DNA from: Epiperipatus broadwayi
Lineage: Eukaryota > Onychophora > Udeonychophora > Euonychophora > Peripatidae
DNA length: 64,000 nt
Assembly: GCA_028023455.1 (NCBI GenBank)
Contig: JAQFVV010012510.1
Location: 1,967,420-2,031,419 of the forward strand
Direction of reading: 5' to 3'
Below the pieces are notes generated by a model, which ran no database searches, had not been told where the DNA came from, and saw only the letters and a program-made list of their open reading frames with translations. Numbering within the stretch: the first letter of the stretch is position 1; the number at the start of each line of letters is the position of its first letter. Shown here piece after piece: positions 10,813 through 22,701 of the stretch. The position numbers were made by a program, and so were the translations under genes.

Positions 10813-11392
10813 TGCTGGTATTATTGTTATATCCATGTTGACTTCAAGTCACTCTGACCCCTCATGAATAGGACCTTATCCATTGAAATACATAAAAGGG
10901 GGATGGGCAGGATGCAAGATTAATGTGTAATATTTGAAATACAGACATTCTTCATATACCTGGAGCTTAATTATAAATATAGCATTAACAATTTTTTTAT
11001 GCTGTATTTCATTTTTACATATTTTATTAAATAGCTTTTTCTATTCTTAAAAACAATATTTTTAATACCAGATTATTGTTTAATAGCTCTCTGTTGATTA
11101 TAACTTATAACTGCATTATTAAAAAGGATTAAAAGTTCCTACAAAATACTTTACCTATTCTAAAGAAAAAAAACCAATTGTTTTATGTTTTTTTATACTT
11201 ATAATCTATCACAAAACAAAGGAAAGCCCAAGGTATGGTATAATGACATCTGATAATTTATCCAATATACAATGCAAGTGTGAAATGTCTTTACTTAATT
11301 AAATGGAAATCTTTAAATTCTATAAGTACTTGACTGTATAGCATGACTTTAAGTTTTTAAACTGAAATAAGAATGCAAAAAAAAAAATCAGT
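10813..11392. other. No gene seen
   Basis: AT-rich and low-complexity in places. No reading frame, hairpin or known repeat could be supported. Confidence 0.4.
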
Positions 11393-11567
11393 ACTGATTT
11401 AGAGTGAGCTCACCACCATTTTGAATTTTAAGGACCACTCAAAATCACTGCTGACACATCCAAGTGATAAATGACATTAAATAATTCACATGGAGTCACT
11501 TGGATGTGTCAGCAGTGGTTTTGGGTCATCCTTAAAATTCAAAATGGTGATGATTGCAGACTAATGC
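11393..11567. mobile_element. Hairpin MITE, family C, full copy
   Basis: Long inverted repeats include CACATCCAAGTGA and CCATTTTGAATTTTAAGGA (about 11411-11468) and their reverse complements (about 11495-11552). The loop is about 25 bases. Related copies are at 37685-37790 (one arm) and 39424-39640. Confidence 0.75.
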
Positions 11568-12036
11568 TGCATAGACAGATTGAGTAGATTAAGAAAACTT
11601 CTCTTCATCATTATAAAAGTCTATAGTTTTAGTCAAAATGCAATTTCAAGTTTAGGGTAATCAGATATAGAAGGTGGTATTTGTGTATCAGATAGGCCAA
11701 GTATTAATTTTTTTAGGGCTGTCTTGAGCTTATATGCTATTATTCAGGTTGTTTTATATATGTGTAGAGTAGGATGGTGCTGGTGCATTACTGAAACCCA
11801 TTATTGATATTCCAAATATTATTTAGATAGATTCTCATCATTCTTATCATAGATTGTAATTATTTAATTTTGATTGTCCAGAAACATTTCCTACCTCTTG
11901 CACTTGGCAAATTATTTTTATTAATTATCAGGTAGATGCACATTCCTATCATTTAGTTTGTAAGTTCTCAGTTACTAATACCAGGTAATAAACCACTAAA
12001 CATCACATGATCACTATCTCATACTAGCACAATTGT

Positions 12037-12326
12037 TATTAAACAATTCAAAATACAGCAAAACTCTCCATATAGTAGTGCCATCTTGTGCTAACAAGAG
12101 CAATCAATGGATGCATTAGATCCTAAGATCTAGGTGCAGTGCTCTCAGATCCAAGGCTCCTCACTGATAAAGGCCACAAGCCAGAAACTAGTCTGGGGAT
12201 ATTGGATGAGTAGGCACTAGATAGGGATTTTATGCACAAGCCTTCTGGCATCCATTGATTGCTCTTGTTAGCACAAGATGGCACTACTATATGGAGAGTT
12301 TTGCTGTATTTTGAATTGTTTAATAA
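12037..12326. mobile_element. Hairpin MITE, family D, long copy
   Basis: The arms 12037-12114 and 12249-12326 are nearly perfect reverse complements and share GCAAAACTCTCCATA with the copies at 22614-22701 and 24000-24173. The 134-base centre carries sequence also found in the 24.0 kb copy (AGGCACTAGATAGGGATTTTATGCA type). The outer ends are TTAAAC...GTTTAA. Confidence 0.8.
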
Positions 12327-12847
12327 TACCAGGTAGATGCAGAATTTCTGCCTCAGTCATTTGGTGATTTTCATTATAATTCAAGTATGAAATTCCAAGT
12401 GCTACAGTCTGAAATGATTTATATTAGTCTCAGCCTTCTAATAGTATATTTTATACAAATAATTTTTAGCATATCCATAAGCTTATGAGTGTGGTTGATA
12501 ATTCTTGGAACTGAGTTAGAGTAGGGTATATATTAATAGGTATTAATATGGACAGTTGATTTTTGCAGTGAGTATCATCAGACAATTAAGAGCATGGGAC
12601 CATATATAATCCATGCATAATGTCAGTAGTAATCTTATTGAGGCAGTAAATATCTATTTCTAGGAATTTTGATTAGGGCAGTGAAATGAAATTGATTGAG
12701 TTTAAATACTGGGCATATGACAATTGATCATTAGGTGTCATTATCCCAAATTTGAACTCTGGCCGAAAGACCAGTAGACTGACATTCCCAGAGGTTGTCA
12801 GTCAATTATGTTAATGTTCATTTGATTGTTCCATGGTAATTATGTAT
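12327..12847. other. No gene seen
   Basis: AT-rich spacer between the family D hairpin and the 12.85 kb inverted repeat. No feature supported. Confidence 0.4.
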
Positions 12848-13697
12848 ATATTGAAGCAGTAAATCTTAGCTTAAGATTGTGCTTCATGTTTCTACCTACT
12901 AACCTGTGTTCAAACCCCTATATCCCACCCTGCTCCTTTTGTAATATATATATTTTGTATGTATATATTTGGAATGCACACCTAAATTTGTAGTTTAATT
13001 TTCAATAGTTATTATTATTGATTCTTTTTATTAATTATTAGTTCTTATTAAAATTATAGTTGCAGCTCAAATATATACATAGGAGCAAAACTTACTAACA
13101 AAATATTGATTTTTTGTAAATATGTTATTATATGTCATTTTTAGCTTTTTCTTTTCAAATTGCTTGTTTTTCTATAAATTATACATTTTTTTTTATATAA
13201 AATCCAATATGGAAGATGCAAGTGTTGTTTAATTGTCTAAAAATAATTAAGGGTTGGAAGCACTGTTGTTTTAATCTGGGAAAGGTATTTTTTAATTAAA
13301 GTTTTACTTAAGATAAGTGGGATTAATTAGATTAAAGATTTACTTGTGTTAAAAACATGTTGTTAAATCTATTTCTAATCTAGAAATAGATTTGAATTTA
13401 TTTTTGGCGTTATCTAACAATTGCATCTTGAAAACAACTGATAAGAGAAAAAGTATAAAATGACTAAATTTTGAATCACATGAGTTATTAATTAATCAGT
13501 TACTATGGATTGAGAGATTGTTAACATTGCTGTAAAACTAAAAAAAATATGTAGCAGTAAATCCTCCAACTTGCTCGACCCCTTTTGGGTCATCATCTGC
13601 CGCTACCATAATATACTGCTGCCCTGAAAAGAAGAAACGTCAAAAAAAGAACTTTAGAATATGATAGAAGTTTTCTGCCATCGGAGAACTTTCATTT
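12848..13697 (+). repeat. Left 850-bp inverted repeat
   Basis: Its outer end contains GTGTTCAAACCCC, a B-box-like motif, near 12905-12920. Its inner end contains a small GACCCCTTTTGGGTC hairpin near 13579-13593. No open frame of note. Confidence 0.9.
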
Positions 13698-13973
13698 AAT
13701 TTTCATAAATGGGTTTGACATGTGCCCATCTTATGAGTTGCTTTTCAATTAATACCTAATTAATCACTACGTTATGTCTATAGACCTCGATGAGCCAAAT
13801 CCTATTACATTTGTGGCTGGTATATAAATAATTATATTAAACTTTGATCATGAATTCATTTACTAAACATACAATATAATTTAATAACGAGCGCATAAAC
13901 CAGCTCAAGTAATGATCGATCGAACATGGCTTTCGAGAGAAAATTTCAGAATGCTGAAAGCGTTATATAAAGG

Positions 13974-13980
13974 TGGGAGA
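13974..13980 (+). promoter_or_regulatory. Possible TATA box
   Basis: TATATAA followed by AGGTGGGAG stands at the upstream edge of the CpG-containing, GC-richer block 13990-14260. This looks like a core promoter, but no downstream gene is recognised. Confidence 0.3.
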
Positions 13981-16479
13981 GTTGGCTGCATAAGATTTTA
14001 CCAATGTGCTATGGCACAGGTAAACAATAATAGGAAAAGTCGCTCTGTGGATGGATGAAATAACTTCAGGGTTCTTGCGACAAATGCCGGTACCCTGTAA
14101 CCGATCGCAATGCTGCGTGAAAAGGAACATTGTGTTCAGGAAAGGCGGGGGTCTTACGTGCTAACCTGGCCTTGGCTCAGGCTTCGCTACTGCTCTACCC
14201 TATAAGAGAATATGTGCTGGCAACGCCGTGGCTCCATCTTAAGATACGTATATTACGTATAGCAGCAAAACGAGAATAATTTTATAAAATACTATCACAT
14301 CCGCCAAGCAAAGAATAGTATATTTCATACTATGAAATACGAGTTAATAGCATATTAGCTCTATCAAATTGGGACCAACTCTTGCGTAGCCTGATAATAA
14401 ATGTCTATGCTACTAAAGGGAATATTATTACATCTGTACTTTGACATGTTCGATCTATTAAGTTACTTATAGATAATAAATATTTAAGGAGGGAAAGTAT
14501 ATTTCTATGGACTTAAGAATTTAAATGTCAAATATACTTATAAATATGATCAAGGCTAAATTTAATTCTAAATAAAACTATAAGGTTAAGTTTTTAACTG
14601 GTTGATCAAAAGAGCCACATTTCGCATATTAAATCATGTAAATAATAAAAAAAATAGGATTTCGAAACAGCGCAGAAAGTTGATGCTATAAATAAATTAC
14701 GCGAAGATTTTCAAATAATATCTTCTTAAAATATACATGAAATTAAGTGCTCACTGTTTCGAAATATTGGCATATGAAATATAATAAGCATTTAAAATAA
14801 AATAAGCAAAGATATATAGACACAACCGCAGTGATATAACTTTAAACTAAATACTTTACTACTCAGATTATTTAAACTTTAACAACATGAAATTTCGGAT
14901 AGCAATTGACATATTTAAAATATTAAATGGATTTAAGTTTTGATTACATTTTACTTTATCATTATTTTAAAAGAAAGTTAGCTAACTTAAATAAATATTA
15001 TTACATTTAGAATTACACAGAATTACACAGAGCTCTGCGGTTTGAAAAATAAAACGGTACCGGTATGATTTATCTGAAAGTTCTTGGCTGTTGGTTTGGT
15101 TTAGTTTGACTGGGCGGCATCATCTTTCCCATTATGTTAGGCTCGTCTCTTCTATTGGCATGATGGTGGTTTAGGCATTTCGACGAGAGAAACCCCCTTC
15201 TCCCGCGGAGTAACAGCAACAAGATGCCTGCTTTTAGCCGGACATGTTCAAATTAACAATTGTGAATACTGGCTACAACTCTCACTAACAATATCGCTGT
15301 CTATCTCTTGTTAAAAATACAGAGTATTTATATGTTTTCCTTATCGGAATCTCCCGCCTCAAGACTCACTAAACTCAGGAATTTAATTAAGTGTTTTTCA
15401 ATTTACAATTCAGATCTTAGATAACTTATGTTAGAAACATTCCATAAGCTATTATTATAATTAAGATTTTTCGTTGCAAACAATTGTCCAATTTAGATTT
15501 TAAAATAACTGAAATCTTATCTAAGGGGATTTTAATTAGTAAATTTTTAACTAGTTTTACTTTTTACGAATTCCAGGTGTGGTCGTTAATGACACTTGTT
15601 TATAACCAAAAATCTGTTAATTACTTGACCAGCTTTTATTTTTACTCTTACATATAATAGAAACTCTTTCTATTTAAAAACAACCTTTTAACATTTTTTT
15701 TAAAACGAAAACATTTTTAACATATTTATTAAAAATATGGTTTACAAATATATTTTGATATAGCTTTTAAATATATTTTCTAGAAACTTTTCCCTGAAAT
15801 ATATTTAAAACAAGAAATCTTTTAACAATTTTAAAGAAACATTTAATAGTATTTTTAGATAACGGCTTTTACATATTTTAAATCATGTCTTTCTTCTATA
15901 TAGCACAGATTATATATCCACATACGAAATTACAATATTAAACAACAAAATTAATAATTTACTCTTAACTTAAATAATATAATAAACATTTTTAGAAATA
16001 TTAAATAACTTTAGTACGCTATAATTTTACTAATCCTATCTAATTATAGCGTTCGTTCGCACGTAAATATATAATACTGTTTATACGGACATGAACGAAT
16101 TTTATATTTATTAACATTTAAATAGGTTCGAACTTAGCACAGATGAGAGTGTCATTAGGTTTGATGGTGAAACGGAAAGGGATTGGAGATTTCCGTTTCA
16201 TATCAGTAAACTTAGTAAAAAAAACAAATAAAAAAAAAAGACTTTACTTATATAAACACAGAGGTAAATTATGGTTTCTTTCAAAATATAAACTCATGGC
16301 CTAATCCTACGCTAAACCTATGGTAATACATCCTAGTAGATTACACTATCATAATACATTTAGTGCTTCTAACAATTATCAACACATATAATGAAATCAT
16401 CGGTTGTTAGTAAATATTTTAAACTTAAACAGATATATCCCCAAACGAGTATACATCTTAGTCAAAAATAAAAGATATG

Positions 16480-16930
16480 TTTTTATATATATAACATATA
16501 ACGCGTGTAATATATGAAGGATATAGAGATCAAATATACAGTGTATAATATGTATGTAAGGTATATAAATAAAGTATAACACAGATAATATATAAAGTGT
16601 ATGTAGATAGAATATAAAGTGTATAATATGTATAAGGTAACATATAAAGTGTTAATATATCTAAGGTATATAAACAAAATATAAAGTGTATAATATATAA
16701 AGTGTATAATAAAATAAAAAGTGTTACTATCTGTATAAAATATGAAGTGTACAATATATAAAGTGGGTGCACCTATAAAGTGTATATAGATAAAATATAG
16801 AGTGTATACTATATAAATATAAAAGGGTATGTGTATATATAAAGTGCATAATATATATATAAAAGGTATATAAATAAAATATAGAGTGTATAATATATAT
16901 ATATATATAAAAGAGTATATAAAAAGATCA
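16480..16930. repeat. AT-rich minisatellite (AAAGTGTATAATATA-like unit)
   Basis: Irregular 16-22-base units built on 'ATATAAAGTGTATA' repeat across about 450 bases. The minus-strand frames here (Tyr/Ile/Leu-rich) are products of the repeat and not genes. Confidence 0.8.
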
Positions 16931-16961
16931 ATCACACACACAAAAATAAAAACTAACAATT

Positions 16962-18670
16962 TAAATAGGATCTGGGGGTTGCCTGTAGTTTAACGATGCT
17001 GGCTGTCTATATGGTCTCTTTGCTCTAGTCTGATTTCGGGATTCCCATCTAGGCGACCGACTAGTCATCATCGTTTGACATCTTGGAGGATCGATTCACC
17101 GCATCTTCTCCGGTGGTTCTTTAGGTCCTGGTGTGAAATCAATCATTGTTAGAAACCCTACCATGTCTTCTATTGTCCTACTCCTACAACCCATCATTAG
17201 TTGTTGTATTCGATTAGGCATGTTTAGCTGGATAATTCTGATCATCTGTGTCTCGGTAAATGGGAAGGCCGTCAAGGATCGGAGGGAAGCTATCTGCCTC
17301 AGAAAAAATTGAGTATGGGTCTCCTTTACTATCGATCCATAGGTTTCCCTGAGTATACTATGGTAGATACCCTCCTGGCGCTCCTCACTCCAAAACGTTT
17401 TGTGCATGGCATCTGTATATTGCTCAAAATTTTGCGGCTTCTCATCACAACAGTCCCACCATGATTTGGCGTACCCGTATAAATAGTGTATAGATAAAGC
17501 TATCTGATCATCCACTGGGATTTTCTGAAACCTGAAAAGTTCCCTCTAAACTTTCTAAATGGGCCTTTGGGTTTCCCCCACTTCTCCTTTGAAAGATTTT
17601 ACTTGAATAAATTTTGCTAAACTTAGGTGGCTACCTATTGATGGAATGCCCAGTCCAAGTGTGTCTGCAACTAACTCACTGCTATCTGGGTTGGCTATCT
17701 GCTCATTTCCTTTGCTTATGACGCTTTCTGCCTTGACATTTCTTTCCTCCTCTCTAAGAATATCTTTAGCGTCCCCCACTGACAGTTTTCTTTTGCACGG
17801 GTTCTCGGCTAAATGACTAATGGCTAGACTGTTTTCTTCCTCGGCCGCTACTTGACTTCTATACGCCAGGCCTTCTTTTAATCCATATATTTCGTCCAGG
17901 ATCTCACTATATGTGTCTTCATATTCCTGAAACTTCCTGCCAAGATCTGTCTCCATTTTATTAAACTTCTCCCCTATATCCCTCTCTTGATGCTCAACCT
18001 GCTCCCCCATGGCCTTGATTTCCTCTTGGATTTTCACCATTTCATTTTTATTTTCGGTCCTGGTTGTATCCAGCATTTCTGTGAATTCAAACTGTATTTT
18101 TTCACAATTCTGTTGGCAGCTAAAGGATACTTCCTGCAGGCCTTTACACAGCATTTCTTCTAAGTCTTTTCTAATCTGTGCTGTACCTTCCTCACATCGC
18201 CTGCCCAAAGCTTCAAAACGTCGTTCCATTTTTAGATTATTTCTATAATCCCTCTCTTCTGCATCCTGTCTATTTTTCCTATCTCTCTCTTCTGCATCCT
18301 GTCTATTTTTCCTCTCTCTCTCTTCTGCATCCTGTCTGCCTGTCGCTATTTCCATTTTAATTTGTTTTAATAATGACTCCATCATTGAGTTCATATTCCA
18401 GCATTGTTTTTTTATTTCTTCTGTGGATCTCTGTTCAGTTACCGTGGTGTCTGACTTTTCTGACATGGCCACGCTTTGATGTATAGATGCCTTTTCCCTA
18501 ATCTGGCTCGTACTCGCTTCACCTTCCTTGTCTCTGTCTGTGCTGCTAATCTCTTCCATAATTTCTTTTCCCGATCTTAATATAATACCCCTACACATTC
18601 CTTCTTTTGCTGTTTTCCCTTCATCCCCTTCACTCACTACTTCCCTTTCTTCTTCCATACTACTATCCAT
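16962..18670 (-). pseudogene. Large Ty3-type gag gene with three in-frame stops
   Basis: This is the best preserved coding region of the window. It starts at the ATG at 18670. Residues 1-110 are Glu/Ser/Lys-rich. Three near-identical RQDAEER units follow at about residues 115-145, then a long Lys/Glu coiled coil to about residue 280. After a short linker comes a capsid-type domain with YLYGYAKSWWD (about residues 393-403) and FLRQIASL, typical of the retrotransposon gag family. The same frame continues past two TAG codons near 17548-17557 and a TGA at 17096-17098. It ends in an Arg/Pro-rich tail (RSPRWESRNQ) that could bind nucleic acid, with no CCHC knuckle. Each stop could be a former TGG. 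The protein would form element particles. No protease or polymerase follows. Confidence is high for gag identity, lower for its activity. Confidence 0.75.
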
Positions 18671-19928
18671 TTTAATATACTAACAAAAAAAAATTTTCTC
18701 TTTTTAATGGCTCAATTTGTTTTTGCTAAAGTTTCTTGGTTTTTTGTTTGCTCTCCTAACTCGGCTAATTGCTGCACTCCACAAAGAAAACGATCTGTCT
18801 CCTACTCATCTCAACACCTATGCCTAACTCTATTAATACACCTAACTTCTCGCTATACATTCACTTGATGCCCACCCAACATTGAACTAACAGTGAAATA
18901 AATTTAACATATATAACAAAAAAAAATTATAAAATACAACTCACCCTTGGCCTCTTGCAGCTGTTTTTTTTTTTTTAATCTTCCACGGTTCATGGTTATA
19001 ATTTAATTTACACGTCTGTGCTAGTTTCGAACCTTTAAGATTTGATTTGACCTTACATTTATTTCATTCTCTTTCTCGTTCAATCCAATTCATAAAACAT
19101 AAAACAAATAATAGACCCCCCTTTTTCTCTCTTTACTCCTGATGACAAAATTTATGTGAGAACGATTTGACATTTATTCAAATCATCCTCGGGCACCAGT
19201 CACAGTGAGCAAGAAAGTTTACACAACATATATTATAAATCCCCTTAAAAATTCGACTATGCATCTATATAAATAATTTTTATATAATAAAATAATAATC
19301 TATTCAGAGTACGGAATTAATTGACGTTCAAACTCAGGGAAAAAAAATCTATACATATACATTATTTTGGAATTAAATAAATAATATTTTCTAAGATTTC
19401 AAAGCGTTAATTAGTTTTAACTTTGAATTTACACCGGTAGAAAATTCAGAGTTAAACAAATATATATATTTTTATATTAGAACATAAATAAAATGTTGGT
19501 ACATAAAACAAGCTGGCGAGTATATCAATTAATTAATAATACGTATATATATTTAAGGGGACGTTAATAACTTGCTTGAAGGTTTAGTTTAAAAGAAGAA
19601 AGGATTTTTAGAAAATTCAATTTGTCAGATTGTTTTAGATTGACATATTAATAGGCAAACAGATATATAAATCAAATAATAAACACATGTAAATAAATGA
19701 CCCTACCAAAATTAAAGAGCATATAAGATAGAATTAAATTTATATAATTTATTTAAGAGCAAATTACATGTTATTTATATATATATATATATAAAGGCAA
19801 AGTTAAAGAATACATAAAAAAAGATCTTGAGAGATTATTGAGACTAAATTGACTATTAGGTAGCGGCTTGAAATTTACCTTTCAATTTTAAGAGTCCAAT
19901 TAAAATATTGTCCGTGCACGGCAGTTGA
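18671..19928. other. Leader and unassigned sequence upstream of gag
   Basis: The stretch from the gag start to the right inverted repeat contains the possible primer site and otherwise AT-rich sequence. If an LTR exists it should lie between 19199 and 19928. No direct repeat of it was seen near 13700-15700. Confidence 0.4.
19181..19198 (-). promoter_or_regulatory. Possible primer-binding site
   Basis: On the minus strand TGGTGCCCGAGGATGATT begins with the TGG that pairs with a tRNA CCA end. It lies about 510 bases upstream of the gag start, as in LTR retrotransposons. No matching LTR pair was identified and the primer tRNA is unknown. Confidence 0.35.
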
Positions 19929-20778
19929 AAATGAAAGTTCTCCGATGGCAGAAAACTTCTATCATATTCTAAAGTTCTTTTTTTGACGTTTCTTCTTTTC
20001 AGGGCAGCAGTATATTATGGTAGCGGCAGATGATGACCCAAAAGGGGTCGAGCAAGTTGGAGGATTTACTGCTACATATTTTTTTTAGTTTTACAGCAAT
20101 GTTAACAATCTCTCAATCCATAGTAACTGATTAATTAATAACTCATGTGATTCAAAATTTAGTCATTTTATACTTTTTCTCTTATCAGTTGTTTTCAAGA
20201 TGCAATTGTTAGATAATGCCAAAAATAAATTCAAATCCTATTTCTAGATTAGAAATAGATTTAACAACATGTTTTTAACACAAGTAAATCTTTAATCTAA
20301 TTAATCCCACTTATCTTAAGTAAAACTTTAATTAAAAAATACCTTTCCCAGATTAAAACAACAGTGCTTCCAACCCCTAATTATTTTTAGACAATTAAAC
20401 AACACTTGCATCTTCCATATTGGATTTTATATAAAAAAAATGTATAATTTATAGAAAAACAAGCAATTTGAAAAGAAAAAGCTAAAAATGACATATAATA
20501 ACATATTTACAAAAAATCAATATTTTGTTAGTAAGTTTTGCTCCTATGTATATATTTGAGCTGCAACTATAATTTTAATAAGAACTAATAATTAATAAAA
20601 AGAATCAATAATAATAACTATTGAAAATTAAACTACAAATTTAGGTGTGCATTCCAAATATATACATACAAAATATATATATTACAAAAGGAGCAGGGTG
20701 GGATATAGGGGTTTGAACACAGGTTAGTAGGTAGAAACATGAAGCACAATCTTAAGCTAAGATTTACTGCTTCAATAT
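19929..20778 (-). repeat. Right 850-bp inverted repeat
   Basis: Reverse complement of 12848-13697 and of equal length. In one 75-base stretch compared closely there is one substitution and one single-base indel. Confidence 0.9.
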
Positions 20779-22613
20779 GTAAATAAATTTTAATTTCTCA
20801 TTATTCTAGCATTTATCTTTTATTGCAATCAAATAGCGGTAATTAGAACATGATATCTTGTATCTTCCTGAGTTAGCAAGATATTAAAAGAAAAAGGTTT
20901 GATCATGTGACATCAGAATGTGGAGCTATATGCAGATTATCCTTGGGTGATTTTCATGTAATGCTGGTGGATACTGATTTTACATTAGAACACACTGTAA
21001 CTAAAAAAATTTGCATTACTGCACATTAGTTCTTCTACAATTATATTACTTTGCATACAATATTAATTGTAAGACTTATAAATCAAAGACAAAAAAGAAA
21101 ACTATTTTATTAAGCATGTGATAAAATGTATTAATTTTCATAAAAGACATAGATCTAGCTGTTCCAGAGCCTTAATAAAGGTGAGGTTATATGCCATTGC
21201 AATGCACTCAGGCAAGCTCTGTTCATGGTACCAGAGGTACTAAAATTTATATTGCACAAAAGTGTCTCATACTCCTGTGGTAGTTCTGTCAGTTACAATC
21301 AAAAATCTCAATTTATTGACAGGGTAAATTCCTTTAAACAATAAAGGTGGAAATCCACCTTTATAATCTAATATGTTTACATAAAAACTAAAGATTGCAA
21401 TTTGACTACAAAGAATAAAATTATTAATTCAAAGAAGTTTAAACTATTTAAGTAGGTGAATATAATCTATTCTGAAAACAGACTAACAAATAGTCAATTA
21501 TAATTTTCAAACTGCACTCCAACTATGTATTACTTAGATAATAAGGTTAATAATGCAGAAGGCTAGTTAAGTAAATAATGTAAATACGTAAAATTAGTCA
21601 TCACTTAAACAATAGCAATATCAGTAACAATCAACAATCTCAATCTGTTGTCAGGACAATTAATTACCCCTAAACAATCAATGTGGAAATCTATCTTTAT
21701 ATATGGTATAATATATTTATATAGACCCTAATGATTGCAACTTGGTTACAAAGAGTGAAATATTTGATTATTTCTATCAAAATTTTTCAACTATATTTAA
21801 TTCTATGATTAATTTCATTAATTATATTCTTTCACTATAGACAATTTAACCAAAATATCCTTAATTTAGTTTATTAAATATCTTTCAACATTTTTTTTTA
21901 CTATTTATTTTTAGTTTTACTTTCTTGCCTTCACCTGGCAATTACACCTTTATCCAGTTAGTGACAGACTTCTATACAATGAGTCACCATATCCATCATC
22001 ATCAATTTGTACCCACTGTTTTGATTTTGATTTACAATTGAAAATCCAAATTTTTTTAAAAACAGTCACCATTTTTCTTTCAAAATGGCAGCCATTTTGG
22101 ATAAATTGATGACATTATAGAATAATTATCTGAAAGCAAAATGGAGACTTTGTTACTAAAAATGTATAAGACATAATTTTAAAAAAAGAAAGAAACCATT
22201 TCATTACATTGATAAACAACTATGCAAATTTGAATTATAAAATACAAATGAAGGAAAGCATCAATGATACAATACAGAGTATATTAATTATAAAGTATTC
22301 AATATTAGGTATTTTGTATGGAATTTAAATAGGATTAGTTTATATGATCTGATTTTAATGTAGTGTTCTTGCAAGTGTTTTCATTTATGATATTCAAAAT
22401 AAGGATTTTCATTGTTAATGACTTCAAAAACAAAAATATTGCCAGTTTTATTTAATACAGTAAGTACTCAAAATGTACTTTAAAACAACAATACATCAGT
22501 AAAATTTTAAAATATGTACACTAAGTAAAATATATTCACTCAATCAATATGTTTTATAATTAAACCAATAAACACCACATGATCACCATTTTTTATGCTT
22601 GTTTATAACTGTT
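20779..22613. other. No gene; diverged direct duplication
   Basis: AT-rich. A block of about 145 bases at 21288-21432 (AATCTCAATTTATTGACAGG type) recurs in diverged form at 21622-21770. A short dispersed motif (ATCATCATCAATTTGTACCC) at 21994 is also found at 50053. No coding region. Confidence 0.5.
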
Positions 22614-22701
22614 ATTAAAACAGGCAAAACTCTCCATAAAGTATTGTCACTCAGCTTGCACTGAGTGGCAATACTGTATGGAGAGTTTTGCCTGTTTTAA
22701 T
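22614..22701. mobile_element. Hairpin MITE, family D, minimal copy
   Basis: An almost perfect 88-base hairpin, TTAAAACAGGCAAAACTCTCC... and its reverse complement, with hardly any loop. It shares the terminal sequence of the 12.0 kb and 24.0 kb copies. The TTAA at both ends could be part of the palindrome or a target duplication. Confidence 0.8.

Larger units (their letters stand above)
13698..17000. other. Interior of the 8-kb element, non-coding part
   Basis: AT-rich sequence with CpG-containing islands at about 13900-14260 and 15030-15250. No pol-type motif was found in any frame. A minisatellite occupies 16480-16930. Confidence 0.5.
12848..20778 (-). mobile_element. Large element with 850-bp inverted ends and a gag gene
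   Basis: Two 850-bp blocks, 12848-13697 and 19929-20778, are reverse complements with roughly 98% identity in the parts compared by eye. They enclose 6231 bases. If the ends are taken as TGAAGCAG...CTGCTTCA, the flanks read ATAT on both sides. That would be a 4-bp target duplication, but the bases are simple and ambiguous. The interior is visibly richer in CpG than its surroundings and carries a Ty3-type gag on the minus strand (16962-18670). A possible primer-binding site lies upstream at 19181-19198. I find no reverse transcriptase, integrase or second LTR. Two readings remain open: a DNA transposon with long terminal inverted repeats that captured gag, or a partial retrotransposon inserted between palindromic arms. 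Confidence 0.6.

Noticed and set aside
16397-16959. Tyr/Ile/Leu-rich minus-strand frames up to 158 codons, looking like membrane proteins
   Set aside because: They translate the AAAGTGTATAATATA minisatellite. Composition comes from the repeat unit.
17515-17557. Frameshift separating two gag open frames
   Set aside because: Counting codons shows both parts are in the same frame, separated only by two TAG codons.
19929-20100. Hammerhead ribozyme around GATGATGACCC
   Set aside because: The CUGAUGA core and the downstream GAAA are not both present; only a simple hairpin can be drawn.
12848-20778. Maverick/Polinton element
   Set aside because: Long inverted ends fit, but no polymerase B, ATPase, protease, capsid or integrase gene is present and the only gene is a Ty3-type gag.
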